A program made the translations under genes and the position numbers. Positions 1-12,700 of a stretch of DNA of 64,000 nt are shown here, piece by piece. A model generated the notes under the pieces. The model saw only the letters and a list, made by a program, of their open reading frames with translations, did no database searches and had not been told where the DNA came from. Numbering within the stretch: the stretch's first letter is position 1; every line of letters starts with the position of its first letter. Origin of the DNA: Calliopum simillimum (taxonomy: Eukaryota; Arthropoda; Insecta; Diptera; Lauxaniidae); assembly GCA_951812925.1 (NCBI GenBank), contig OX638368.1, positions 5,208,001-5,272,000 on the forward strand, written 5' to 3'.

Positions 1-720
1 TCTCTGATGAGAAAAATTACTGTATCCAGCAATATGTAAACAAACAAAATGATCGGGTTTACTTGACAGAGAGGTCCTACGAAAATTTGAATGTTCGTTT
101 GGCCACCAGGACGCAGGCACCACCGCATGTGATGGTTTGGGCTGCAGTGACTGCTAATGGGCGCTCACCACTCGTTTTTTTGGCCGCTGGCGTCAAAGTA
201 AACGCCCAGGTGTATCGTGAATCAGCGTTGGAGGGTGTTTTACTACCGTGGGCACGCAAACATTTCGGTAGCAAGCCATGGACATTCCAACAAGACTCGG
301 CACCGTCACACAAAGCTCGTGTGAATCAAGAATGGTTAGAAAAAACGTTCCTAGCTTCATTTCTGCTCAACAATGGTACTCAAATTTGCCTGATGCGAAT
401 CCGCTGGATTTCTCAATCTGGGGTATGTTGGACAGGAAGGTCTTGACTAAAAAATACCAGAGCGTTGATTCGCTAAAAGTGGCCCTTCAACGAAAATGGC
501 GCAAACTTCCACAAAATCAAATTCGTGCAGCATGCGACTCGTTCTTCGACCGTCTACGGGCCATAGTTAAGGCCAAAGGTGGCCATATCAAAAATCTCAA
601 GTAGATTCTTAAGATTTGAACATTTCCTAACAATTATAGCGTTTGATCAATAAAATCTGTGCATGGAAACTAAAAATATAGTCTTTTGAATTGGTAAGAC
701 TTCGAATCAGCCACCCTGTA
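1..720 (+). mobile_element. maT-like (Tc1/mariner) transposon remnant, 5' truncated by window edge
   Basis: This is the 3' two thirds of a Tc1/mariner element. Frame one (from 63) reads through the second catalytic Asp in the motif QQDSAPSHKA. After an A-run near 337-346 the reading frame shifts, and the rest (about 345-604) continues to the third acidic site in PDANPLDFSIWG. After correcting the shift, 37 residues separate the two Asp residues (DD37D), the spacing of the maT group. A terminal sequence GCCACCCTGTA lies at 710-720 and ends in TA, as expected for a Tc1/mariner end and its TA target site. The element is inactive here because of the frameshift. The left end lies outside the window. 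Confidence 0.85.
63..604 (+). pseudogene. maT-like transposase, frameshifted
   Basis: The fragment covers the DDE/D catalytic core and C-terminus of a cut-and-paste transposase. The first part (63 to about 340) holds the VMVWAAV strand region and the second Asp. The second part (to the stop ending at 604) holds the third Asp and the C-terminal tail. One frameshift in a short A-run separates them. The N-terminal DNA-binding domain and first catalytic Asp are not in the window. Function is inferred from motif order and spacing; activity is ruled out in this copy. Confidence 0.8.
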
Positions 721-1845
721 TAACACGAATTAAAAGGTAAGAAATTATATGTAGCTACCCTGTAGGAAGGTGCAAGTTAGTTTATATGAAAGTTTTGGTT
801 CCAAACTATCTCTAAGCTAATCCTAGTAATCAACTTACTACAATGGATGTGCTTGCAACTACTCCTAAACAATTTATTGAGAAAACTAATTCTTATGTTT
901 TATCCCCAAACTCATCCCAAACCTGTTCGAGTGACTGACTCGCAACTACTCCAAGCGAATGCAAAAAGGAATAGTAGATATTCTTTAAGATTTCAATTTG
1001 ACTCGCAACTATTCCAAACAAATGCAGAGCGAGTCACTCGTAAGTACTCCGAAAGGTAGCGGCTTACACCAAATACTTTGTTTGTTATAAAAATAATGAT
1101 ACGTAACCCCTGAATTTGCTCCTTTCATGTTTTTATTAATCGAACAATTTAAAAATTAACTTGGAGATTTCTATTCAACTAAATTTGTTTTGAACGTCAT
1201 GTTTCTCTACCTTAAGTCCACTAATCAAGGGACAAATCATCTACTTTCGAATGTTAAGGTTTTATATTTGTAAGTAGATATTCTGATAAAAACTATAACA
1301 TATGTCTTTTGATTTTAATTTTTTAAGAGGATTTTGAATATCCTTGTGTTAAATTGCGGAAAACGGAAAACGTATTTGAAGATGTCGCACAGCAATCGGA
1401 AATTCTTTAACTCATTTCTGCTCTTACCAGCAAGAAAGAAGAAGCTTTACTCTCAAAATTGCACGCTATTAAGTTTTCAATAGCACGCTTCTTTTTCGAG
1501 ACATTGGCTTTCGAACAAATAGTGCTATGTCCTTAGTACTGATTGAATCAACAGTCGATATCTAAATAAAATCATCCTAACTTTAAAATGGTGAATTTTA
1601 AAAAAAAATTTAAAAGTTCATTTTGATGGTATAAGCTAAAATGAGCTAGAGTTTCTTCTGCTGAAGTCAAACTACTTCAAACATGTTCAAAAGCCCCGTT
1701 TTTCACACTTACAATTGTTATATTAACACAGTTTTGTTTAGAATAAACATTAGGAAAAGTATACTTAACCTTTTGTTTGCCAGTCTTATAAATCTGGAAC
1801 TAGTCCAAAGAAAATTTAGCACGAAAATTGACAGAAACTAATCTT
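721..1845. other. intergenic DNA with a small dispersed duplication
   Basis: No gene is supported. Two imperfect copies of a ~28-bp unit (GACTCGCAACTAYTCCAA core) start at 937 and 1000, 63 bp apart. They create a short open frame at 847-1059 that looks repeat-derived rather than coding. Confidence 0.4.
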
Positions 1846-1849
1846 GAAG

Positions 1850-2720
1850 AATTGATTTGAAACTAAAATGGTTAGAATCTTATCTCTCTAATCGTCAGTG
1901 TATTGTTGCGTTTGATAATGTTCAGTCTGTATCTTATTGTGAAACTTCTGGTGTCCCGCAGGGTAGTATTTTGGGTCCTCTATTGTTTGTCATTTTTATA
2001 AATGATGTTACCTCATTGTTTCTTTTTGTAATTCTCTGCTGTATGCTGATGATCTGAAAATCTCTTTAAAAATTAGAAATGCCTCTGATGTTGCGCTTTT
2101 ACAAAGTGATCTTGACAAGTTGTACTTTTGGTGCGAGAGTAATTTTCTGTCCCTTAACCTTAACAAATGTGTTTCTATGTCCTTCTCAAAGTCTTTGTCA
2201 CTCCTTCCATTGTCGTATAATATTTCTAATTTTTCCTTAGTGGCCGTTGGTGAAATTAAAGATCTTGGTGTTGTTTTTGATTCTTGTTTTTCTTTTTGTG
2301 CACACTTTGACTTTCTTATTACTAAGGCATATTCTATGCTTGCCTTCATAAGGCGTAATAGCTCTTCTTTTAAAGATCCATATACCTTAACGGTTCTATA
2401 TATTAGTCTGGTACGTTCTAGATTAGAATATGCGTCTGTTATATGGAGCCCGTACTGCGAATCCCATAAATTTCGGTTGGAGCGTGTACAAAAGTCTTTT
2501 ACTAAGTACGCATTACGTTCCCTTTTTAGTAACAATAATGAGTTTCTCCCTTCATATCATGCCCACTGTCTCTTACTTGGTCTTAAGACCCTTGAAGTTA
2601 GACAAAACATATTGTCGCTTTTATTTGTTTTTGATATTTGACTTGCTCCTAGGACAAGCCCATGTAAAAATCAATAGTTCATCTTATGGGAAACGAATTA
2701 CTTGCTAACTAGTCTTGCTC
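1850..2720 (+). mobile_element. Non-LTR retrotransposon (LINE) reverse transcriptase fragment
   Basis: The translated fragment has classic LINE reverse transcriptase order: WLESYLSNRQ, then GVPQGSILGPLLFVIFINDV, then (after a frameshift between about 2015 and 2035) YADDLK at 2042, and a thumb region with LNLNKCVSMSF, LGVVFD and LVRSRLEYASVIWSPY. The catalytic box is therefore present but out of frame with the upstream part. The style of the thumb resembles Jockey/CR1-type elements. It lacks ORF1, endonuclease and 3' tail, so it is a dead fragment. A 175-codon open frame on the opposite strand (2008-2535) is only its antisense shadow. Confidence 0.85.
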
Positions 2721-2814
2721 CGGTTGAAACTAGTTTGTGTATAGTTTTGAAGTAGACCGATTTCAGACAGGGTATATTTGAAAAAAAAAATCTTTTATTT
2801 CAATATCTTATCGG

Positions 2815-3000
2815 AAAAAAGCTCTATTTCTCAAAAAGAATACATCTTACGAAAAAAGTATCCAAGGCATAAAATACTAAGAATTGTCTAAGGTATATGT
2901 GTGCATTTTTTAGAATTTTTTGAGACTTTCAAAAATTGGTCAAAGGAAAAGAAATTAAAAAATTCCCAAAAATACTCACTGCTCACAATAGGTAATACTT
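2815..3000. repeat. Fragment related to the 42.0-44.0 kb fold-back element
   Basis: The segment with CTTACGAAAAAAGTAT, GGCATAAAATACTAAGAAT and CTAAGGTATATGTGTG closely follows the central part of the fold-back element at about 42985-43060. It is a partial, diverged copy with no coding capacity. Confidence 0.55.
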
Positions 3001-4440
3001 TTGGTTTTTAAGGGTTTATTTAGAGCAAATTCCTGGTAGCCCACTTACATAACAAAGACAAATTTTCATTAAGTCAGTAGCCAAAATCTTGAACTTGTCC
3101 AATAAGGCGAGAAATTTACAGTTTTGAACTGAATCTCTGAATAGTTCATGTTTATTTCCAAGTTTTTATTTTTTTATTTTAAACTTTAATCTAAGCAACT
3201 TACCACTTAAGTGTTAAATGTTTTTAAAGCGTTTAAATATCGATGTATTCAATAAACTACCAGACAAAAGCCCCATTTATGTGCGCTGGCTGTTTACACA
3301 AATAAACAACGTGTACTCACAATTGCTGTGTTACCTATTAAAAATGAATTTTGGAAATTCAACGTGTTAAACTTTCCAATTAAAATACTCACCACACTCT
3401 TTGCCACCACAGCCAATAAAAATTGCTGGCATTTAAATTGTAATTATCGGGCATTATAAATTGTTTAATTGCTGACGGGAGGGTGGCTTAAACATCGCGT
3501 CGTACGCAACACGTTCCGTAAAAATAAATGCAATTTTTTCCTAAATTTATAGAATTTAGTTTTTGGCTCAAATAACGTGAAATAATGTTAAATTAAATTT
3601 TACTAATTTTGTGTCATAATTTAGTGCAATAAGTATTTTAACTAAGTGGGAAATTAAAGTGCCGGTATTTATACAAATTATTGAATACGTAAATGTACCC
3701 ATGGTGCACACAAGTGTTAATTCTAAAGATCTTACTAATTAGAGCAAAAGTAATTTCATAAATTGAATTAGCTGCCATTTTATTAGAAATGACAAAAATT
3801 TAGCATTAGTTTATCCAAAGATGTGGAGTTATTTATAGTTGGGGAGCTGGTTGCAAAAAAAAATTATGTGATAACATGGTTCGGCAGAAGATGATAATTG
3901 TGAAGATTGGAGTAAATCAAATAATATAGACCACGTCTGCCAATTATTTGTTGCTAATTCTAAAAATGGCGTTAGTTCAAAAATGTAAAAAAAAATTTCT
4001 GTGTTATCTGATAACATCGTGTTCGCTTACTATTTTGGGAAATTGTGTAAACTAAAAAAATAAGTAATTTGCAAGCGGCAAACATTTTTCGTGCCACGTT
4101 CTTGTGTTATTATTTTTTTTTTTTTTTTGCAATTTTAAGAACTAAAAAAATCATGTGATTTCATCATCAGGCAGACTACGTTTTTTGTGAAGATAATATC
4201 ATAAGGATTAAAAAAAAAACATTTCTGCCATTCTGATATAACTGCAAAAAATAACTGTTATTTTGTAAAAATGTAAAAACAATCACTAAAGTAAGTTATT
4301 TCATCGTGTCTGCCGTCAAGCGTAATAGTTCACTCGAATGCCCTGAGCATAAAAATACAAGAGACAGACCATTTTCGTGCTGATTTTTTACAGACAGACA
4401 ATTTTAATTATGTTGTCATAGGCCCGAATATGCTATCTCC
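3001..4440. other. AT-rich intergenic DNA without a supported gene
   Basis: Only homopolymer runs, short open frames and weak imperfect repeats around TGTGATAACAT (3867, 4008) are visible. Nothing here is convincingly coding. Confidence 0.4.
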
Positions 4441-4444
4441 TTAA

Positions 4445-4590
4445 CTATACATAAGTCGTATGAAAAATAACTTCATAATTTCTTTTGTAGGAGATTTTTA
4501 GAGCTACAAAATTGCAATAAGACGTTTTTCTGTAAAAGTAAACGTAAACAAGATATTTGCAAAAAACTGTTTTTTGTGACCCTAAGGGAA
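4445..4590. repeat. Diverged fragment of the 15.3-16.7 kb fold-back family
   Basis: The order AAGTCGTATGAAA, GAGCTACAAAATTGC, GACGTTTTTCTGTAAA, GATATTTGCAAA follows the right arm of the fold-back element near 16428-16535 (AAGTCGTATGAAA, AAGCTACAATATTGC, GATTTTTCTCTAAA, GATATTTG). It is short and decayed. Confidence 0.45.
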
Positions 4591-4959
4591 GGTTAGGATA
4601 TGAGGGCGTCATCAGCAAACAAGCTAACTTCCACTTAGACCATATTGTTGGTCCACTGTGGTGCCTCCTTTTGTTGGTTGTACAGATCCTTCCTCTAAAC
4701 ATATACAATAAGATATATATAATTCATTCTTGGATAATAGGTGTTCTTATTTGTGACCTTTGACCTCGAACATCAAGACATGGAAACACGACATTATAAG
4801 TAATTTTCTACCAAAATTTTAAAATGTGTAAAAAAATTCAAAAAACTTTAATAGGAAAGTACAAACCACTTACTTAGTTTGCAAGGGCCTTACTGTCTAT
4901 CGTCCAGTTTTTATCATTTTAGAGACCCTAAGGCACAAAACGTAATTAATAATAATGAC

Positions 4960-5400
4960 AATGAATTGACATACTATTGGAATATACCCTACACCCAGAT
5001 GAAGCTCTTACTAAGGCCAAAAGGGGTATCCAATGGAACTTTACCGAACATCTAGAAGATATTGACTATGCTGACGACATTTGCCTTCTATCGTCCAAAC
5101 ACTCGATATGCAAAGCAAGATTGAAGATCTTATCAAATGCCGAGCCACATCAAAAATGCAATCAGAGGGCTATACAAACGAGGTCAAGCTGTGCAAGTGG
5201 AGATGGATAAGTCACACTCCACGGAAACCACACAGCAAAACTTGTTGCCAGGCTCGTGGTGGACGTGGTGGACTCAAAACCAACTAGAAAAAGTCGCTAG
5301 AAAAGGAAAGACAAGAATCGGGAAGGTCGTTGCAAGAGATCAAAGTCATCGCATCAAATCAAGACGTTTCATATTAGCCTTATGCTCCTCCTAGGAGTTA
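4960..5400 (+). mobile_element. Second LINE reverse transcriptase and C-terminal fragment
   Basis: The frame from 4977 has EHLEDIDYADDICLLSSK, the reverse transcriptase catalytic box, followed by SICKARLKILSNAEPHQK. Further on, in shifted frames, lies a C-terminal tail resembling the GRGGLKTNWKKSLEKE and ALCSS ends of CR1/RTE-like LINE proteins. It is a different LINE lineage from the 1850 copy, as the ADD context is DYADDICLL rather than YADDLK. Internal deletions and frameshifts show it is a relic. Confidence 0.7.
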
Positions 5401-5407
5401 AAGGACA

Positions 5408-6053
5408 ATACATACACCCAGGGTACATTCACTTTGTCCTTCCGCTTGTTACGCAGAAAAGAAGGCGTGGTAGTTATGGAAAAGTTTATATGTCTTGATC
5501 AGCGTCACCTCCTGAGTCGATATAGCCATGTCCGTGTCTGTCTGTCTGTCTGGATGTCTGTTCATCCATTGAAATCATTAGTACGCTGCCTTTGTCATTC
5601 AAATTAACTCGTCAGATTGAAAATTAACAAAATCAATTGACGGACACGCCTACCGCCTACACAAAAAAAAAGGATTTGAAACGCAATTTTAAACGTTCCT
5701 TATTATAATGCAACCGAAATAAACATAAATACGAGGGACGGTGATTGAAACCACTGAGCAAAACCGAGTAGAATTTGGACAAGAGGGCGTGCTACCTACA
5801 ATATAAGCAAAAGTTTGAAAATACTTTATTGAAAGCGTTTCTTGAGACAATACAACTAAATTTCGTTCAAACAAGAAACAAAACTTTTAAAATGTTATAC
5901 CGAAAACTTTTTTGAGATAATCCAACCAAATTTTACTCAGGCACTTTGAATAACTAGTACAAGATCTGAAAAAAAAACTAAGTGAGTTTGGACAAGTGGG
6001 CGTGGCATCCCCGTGTTTAAGGAATATTTGCAAAATAATGCAGTGTAGGGCTT
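5408..6053. mobile_element. TIR element copy with GGGCGTGGCA internal repeats (copy 1)
   Basis: The segment starts with TACACCCAGGGTACATTC and carries the marker GAGTCGATATAGCCATGTC at about 5515. It ends with GCAGTGTAGGG at about 6040-6050. Internally it repeats units with GGACAAGNGGGCGTG and TTTTTGAGATAATCCAACCAAA. A longer, better preserved copy is at 27361-28224 and shows the inverted ends clearly. No transposase is encoded. Confidence 0.65.
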
Positions 6054-6701
6054 TTAATTTTTAGCCAGAACAGGTAATCTCATTAGTTTATATTCATTTT
6101 CTAAATTGTATAAAATATAAAAACAGCATTCTGGAAATCTACCGTTTCGAAATTATTTTTTGTTAGGAATAACTTTAATGCAATATAGCAATGGCGGACA
6201 CAATGTTATAATATATGGTAGCATTTTTTTACAATTTTGAAATAGGCGCAATATCACTTACTTTTTTCTAATGACAAGAATGGGAACAACCTAACATGAG
6301 AATATACACAACGATTTAATCACATGCTGAAATTGCCAACAGCTCCCAAACTTTGAGATTAAATTGATCAAATGCTATCGGTTAAATAGCCATATCCTGA
6401 GTTGTAGCACATTTGTGCTCATCTTACGGCATTTTCAATTGTGAATTGGAAAACATCAGACTTCAAATTAATTGGTTTTTGTGTAACTAAATCTATAGTT
6501 ATCTATAATATAAATATTAAAGCACAATAATCTTTGATACCAATTTAAAAAATTCAAATAATGTCATTAGTTTTGCCTCACCTTGTACTTCTTTTCTTTT
6601 TTAATTTCAATCAAATTGTTTCTCAATCTTGGCAGAAGCAACAATCCCTCACTAAACAGCAAATGAAAAATCTTTTCTGCGCTTAAATTCAACCCAAAAA
6701 A
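6054..6701. other. Upstream region of gene A
   Basis: Intergenic AT-rich DNA. It should contain the promoter and 5' leader of gene A, but no TATA box or initiator can be assigned with confidence. Confidence 0.3.
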
Positions 6702-9700
6702 ATGCACTTCAAACTCAGATTGAAACGCTTTCAAAATCACTGCAGCAACAATGATCGCAGCAACAATAAAAATGCCAAAAATGCTTTAACGTATTACAAC
6801 AAAACTCTTATCACCACTACCATCATCATCATCACCGTGATTGCATTTGTCATGCTTTTAATTACATTAACCAACAGCACCAATGATGATGCTTTCAACG
6901 ATAATGCAGAGTATCAGCAGCTGCTGGAGGAGGACCCAGCAAACTTCCCAGAAAACTTCCCAGCAACAGCAACAATGACATACAATGACAACGACAGCGA
7001 CAAGGACGATATTGAAAATATGATTAGCGCTACAGCGTCCAACAAAAACAATTCAAGCGCATTCGCAAATACACTAACAACACTCTCAAAGCAGCAGCAG
7101 CCAAATGCTAGCGCTGACTGGTGGAGTGTTAGTGTTAAACTTAAGGGTGATGATGGTCATAATGGATTTTATGATAAAATTAATACGAGTAATCAACACA
7201 ATGAATTTAATAGGTTTTCATCAACAACAACAACACCAAAACCAACACCAACAAAATCAGCAAGTGAGAAATTTTTTGAAGATATCGAATTGCAGGAATC
7301 CTTGTCATCATCATCAACATCATCGGCAACTTCAAGTTATCACAGACAATTGCTGCCGCATCGCAATAAACGTTATTTAGTCTTTCCCAAAGGCAGCTCA
7401 TTTCAAATGAGTAAGTGAGTTAGTCCATAGTAACATGATGGGTGGGTGTGTGCTCTAGGTTACAGTCTTTTACTTTGAAATGCCATTAGCTTTTCAATGA
7501 TTTTATTACTAACGCTTCTAAACACACTTTTGTGACGTTAACATAACAAAGGATTTTGTGATAAAACTATTGAATTGAATCATTTGCAAAAAAAGAGGGA
7601 AATTGCTAAGAGATGGAAAATGATTAATTTTAACATAAAAACTTTGATGATTATGGCGATTTAAAGGAATTTGGTTTTATTCAAACAATTGAAATCCAAA
7701 AAGTTACTAAACAGAAGTATTATTTTAGTTTTGAAAAAAATTGTGGTATAAAAAAATATCTGTGATAAAATATGATCTGGACATTGAAGGCAAAAAATTT
7801 AAATAAAGGCATAAGACAGCAAAGTAAAGACACTTATAACGATTTTAAAAAATAATGACAGTAAAGACAATTAGGAGCATAAAGACAATTAAGAATATGA
7901 AGATAATCACGACTTTAAAAAAACGTAACTTAAATTGATATCTGAATGTGTGGATAAATGTTGCTGAAGTCAAAATATCGTCCGGTTGAATACTCTTTTG
8001 TTCCAAATGCCATTTTTACACTTTTTGATCTACTTATGATTTAGTAAGTTTCAAAACCAGCACTTCAACAGCACTTATCTGTTTTCTCGTATGTGTTATC
8101 ATTTTCCAAATAAAGAGTAGAATTTTTGCACTATGCATCATGTTTTTTAACTTGTATGACCCCTAGCTGCTCTGAATGCCATTTTTCTGTAAATGGAGCA
8201 AATTTTGTATTGAAAATACGATTTGTTGTTTGAAAACTCTTAGCTGTTCCATGTTATATTGTAATATGGCGGATTTACAGGTTAATGTGTGTTTTTTTCT
8301 CTAGCCAAATGCGTCAAATGGCCATAAACTACTTCTTACATTTTCGCGTTTTTACTTTTCCAATTGGATCCTTAATTTTCGAGTTATCATTCATTGAAGT
8401 AAAAGTACCCAAACTTGATATAATATTGTCCATGGTGTTGAAAAACCTTTATTTCAATGGATGTTAACTGGAAAAGTAATGATACGATTGGAAAAATAAA
8501 GAAGGCAAAATTTAATCAGTAACTTTATTGCTATCGGATGCCGTAGACTGTTAACAATTACGTCATTTACTGTAAGTGTGATATACTATAAGCATCACAA
8601 GTGAGTCAACAACTACAAAAGATTTTTACTTTTTGAAAATGTGTATACAAAACCCTGAAGGCAAACGGACTAGTTCAAGTATAGTTCATTAACTAGTAAT
8701 CTACCAACCAGTACTAGTCCGATTTCAATCCCTTTTGCATACAAGCAACTGTTCTTTTTTATGTGTTCATGTCCTACGAAATATCAATTGTCCCCTTCTG
8801 CATTACGTTTTCACCAGTCCGGGGCTAGTTGTGGTGTGAAGGATTCTTTTAACAACTAGTCTTCAACCAGTGGTTTCGTGTGCAGTCAACTTGTAGTAAT
8901 ATTTCTTTTTTTTTTATTTGAGTTTATATTTTCTTAAAATAAATTAAATAAAGTTATATTACATTCATAACAACATTAACAAAAATGAATTCATTAATTT
9001 CATTTTTTCCACAATTTATTTGACACACAATTCAAGTGACACAAAACACAAATTATTTCAAAAGCGAAAACGAAAATTGTATTTTGTTTTCATTACAGTT
9101 CAAATTTATTTGCCTCCGCAAACTACAAAGAGACATCAAACTGGCACCTACTAAATCCCTTTTTCACTAGTTTTGGACTAGTACTAACCGCGAACTAGTA
9201 TTTTTTTGTAGATTGTCTCATATTTTTACTGCAGGGAATAAATAGAAACGAGTTTTAATTTTTTACAGGGGTAAAAATCTTTTGTAGGTGTTGACACTGA
9301 TAGTATCTTCAAAAAAAAGATCGAAACAACGGTTTCTGCACTTTGAAGCGGGATATCTCAGAACCCTAACTTGATAGAAAAAAGACAAAGTTCAGACTCG
9401 TAAAAATGAGATTTTACACCTATTTTTATTTTCTCTAATTATTTTTTTTATGTTTATGGAGCAAAAAGGCATTCAGACGACGATATGTTAGTTAAGTCGA
9501 AAAAGTTTGATTAAGTCGTAAAGTATTGATACAGTCGAGAAATGTTTATAAAACCGATAAATATTGATAAAACTGAAAAATATTGAATGTTTCCAAAAAT
9601 TTTTATTGAATAAAAAAATATGTTGATTAAGTCAAAAAAATGTTGATAAATTCGAAAAATGTAGACTAAGTTGAAAAATTCTGAATAAGCCGAAAAGTGT

Positions 9701-12700
9701 TGCTTTAGTCAAAAGTTGTTGATCAAGTCAAAAAATTCTGACTAAGCTGCAAAATTCTGAACATGCCAAAAAAAGTTGATAAAGTCAATAATTATTGTTT
9801 AAGTCGAAAAATGTTAAATAATCGAAAAATTTTGATAAATTCAAAATATGTTGTTAAAGTCAAAAATTTTGATTAAGTCAAAAAAATTTGGTTAAGTCAA
9901 AAAACGTTGGTACCTATTTATATGATAAAACATTTTGACGAAAAACATTTCGTTTCAGAGAGAGTGATACACGGGGAAGATAGAGGGGATTTTGTTTCAC
10001 GTACATGAGACACGCTTTGTGCTTGTCATTTGTATTGAGAAATTTGTAATTCGTCATAAGAAAACATTCAAACGAGTTGACATGTCGCCGAGAAACATAT
10101 TTGCGTGTAAACGAAACATCAAAAGAGAATTGATAATGTTTTTCATAGAAATATTTCCTTATCTAAATAGGGACTAAGTAAAGACGAAAAATGTTGATTA
10201 ATCGAAAAATTTTATTAAGCCGAAAAATATTGAAAAAGTTAAAATATTGTGATTCTGTCAAAAAATGTTAATTGAATCGAAAAATGTTGATAAAATCATA
10301 ATATTTTTAGTATGTAAGTCAAAAAATGTTGATGAAGTTGAAAAATTCTGAATAGACCGAAAGGTGTTAAAAAAGTCAAAAAAATTTGATAAATTCGAAA
10401 AATTTTGACTAAGGGCCTGTATCACCGCTCTCAGATAAAGTTCCTGATAGCGTTATCTAGTAGATATGTGGCAGATAGACAAAAAATTCTGTTTCACAAG
10501 TAACAGATAGAGATATCTGTTACATAAAGTCTCTGATAAATTAACTGCCGCATCATGTTATTGATAAAATTTTATCTGGCAGATATTTAAAATTTTTTTG
10601 AAATTTAAGGTTTTTTCTTTTTGACTTCTGAGTAGCTATTTTCCTGAATATGAGAAACAAAATTTTACATTCATATTAACTTCAGACTGTAAGTGGAATG
10701 TATCGCTTAAAAGCACGATCTCCGTACATTTTGACATTTCCAATATGAATCCCATTAATTTTTCCCCGAAAGTGGATGCAGTTAAGATCCTCTGTGAACA
10801 GACCCTATAAACTAAAACCAGAAACGATAACAGAAAACTAAATTCTTGCTTTCACGAATTCTTAACGTGCCTTCCTGAAAATATAAAAGTACAACATGCA
10901 GCGGCTCAACTCTTTCAAATGGTTTTGTTCATAAAACTTAGAGCACTGTACATTGAAAACTAATAAGGATATGATGAAAGAGTAGGTTCAAATGGTCATG
11001 AATATAATGTTTATGAATGTACACAATCATTGAGTTCGATACGCACAAGATGGAAAAAACCGATTGAGGAGCAAAAATTCAGGTCACAGTTTATTTGGTC
11101 GAGACGGTTATTTCCCTATAGATGTAACGTTTCGCGCTATCCAATGGGACTTTCTTTTTCTATGTTTCCTGTGTGTCATTCTTAACCTGCTGCTCCATTA
11201 TGAAAAATTGGTCTCAAGCAGCGAGAATCGATACGCAAAATTATTCAATTTGTTATTTGGAGTCCCGCCCATAAGGAAGAGTATCATTGAACGTTTCGTT
11301 TATTAAAAATGCGCCCAAAAAAATTTCACAAATGCGTCAAAGGTAAAGGCAAGAAGACTCCGCTGGCTTTTTTTTTTTTTTGTCCTTATGAAGGGCTACT
11401 TGAGAATTTAAGTTTGGTCTCAAGGACGCGTCGGAAAGTTTTCGCACTATACTTTCTCTTGATTTTATGGTAGTCAGCCAGACTAAAATTTTGTTTGAGG
11501 TATTTAAGCCGACTTTTAATCGATTCCCGCTGCTCGACGAACCATTTGTTCACAATGTATATTTGTGAATTGCACACAGAGAACAGCGCATGTATACAAC
11601 ATAGAAAATTATAGCCCGTTGCATATCGCGAAACGCTAGATCAAAACTAGAAATAAGCACCTGCGTGAAATATCCTGTGACCCGAATTTCTGCCTGCGGA
11701 TTATGTTGCCAGTCCAATCACTGTCTTTTCAGCGAATTTTATATGTTGATTTAAAAAATAAAAAGTCGAAAAATTCTGAAATTGCCAAGAAGTGTTGATA
11801 AAGTCGAAAACTAATTTAGTCGTAAAATGTTGAATAAATGAAAAAATTTAATTAATAGCCTTATCATGTATGACGAACGAATAAAGTGACTGACTTTAAC
11901 TCATTAATATCAACTTATTAAAACTTTTTATTAAGAACTTACTATAACCTAAGCGTTCATTTTAGTTCAAAGAATAAAGTTTGTAAGCATAAAATTCAAA
12001 TCATCTTTTAACTTGGAGGATATAAGCTGTTGAAAATCAGTAAAACGATTCGTTCGTCATACATGATAAGGCTATAAGTCAAAAATTGTTGATTGAGTCA
12101 AAAATTTTGGATAGTTCAAAAATGTTGATAAAGACGAAAAAAGTTGACTTGTCGAAAAATGTTGATAAAGCCGAAAAATATTGAAGAAGTCAAAAAAATT
12201 TGATTCAGTCAAAAAATGCTGTATGAGTCGAAAAATATTGATAAAGCCTATAGACGAATAAGAAAAGCTTGGTCAGCGTGGTTGTAGCCTGGCAGAAATA
12301 TTTTGAAATGATTTTTGAATTATTAAGTTTTCGGAATGTTTTGCCGCCATCGCGGATTTTGATCAATCTTAATGGATGATAAATTTCATAGCCATTCAGA
12401 AAAAATCCGGCCGACCAATTTTTTTTTTTTTGCCGAAATTGACCGGCAGACCTATTTAAATGGTGGGTACAATTTCTCTGTTATCGCGGAAATTTGTTTT
12501 TTTTTTTATTTACGTGTTTTAAGGTCAAATTTAAAAATATCTTGGTATGCGAGCTTAGAAACTGCCGGAAGTACCCACTGTTGCACCATTAAAATAGGTC
12601 TGTCGGTCATTTTCGGCAAAAAAAAATTGGTCGGCCGGATTTTTTCTAAATGGTTATGAAATTTACCATCGATTAATATTAAGATTGATCAAAATCTACG

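Noticed and set aside
847..1059. 70-codon frame with repeated DSQLLQANA/DSQLFQTNA
   Set aside because: It arises from a duplicated 28-bp unit and has no further support.
2008..2535. 175-codon minus-strand frame
   Set aside because: Antisense of the LINE reverse transcriptase; the plus strand has the RT motifs.
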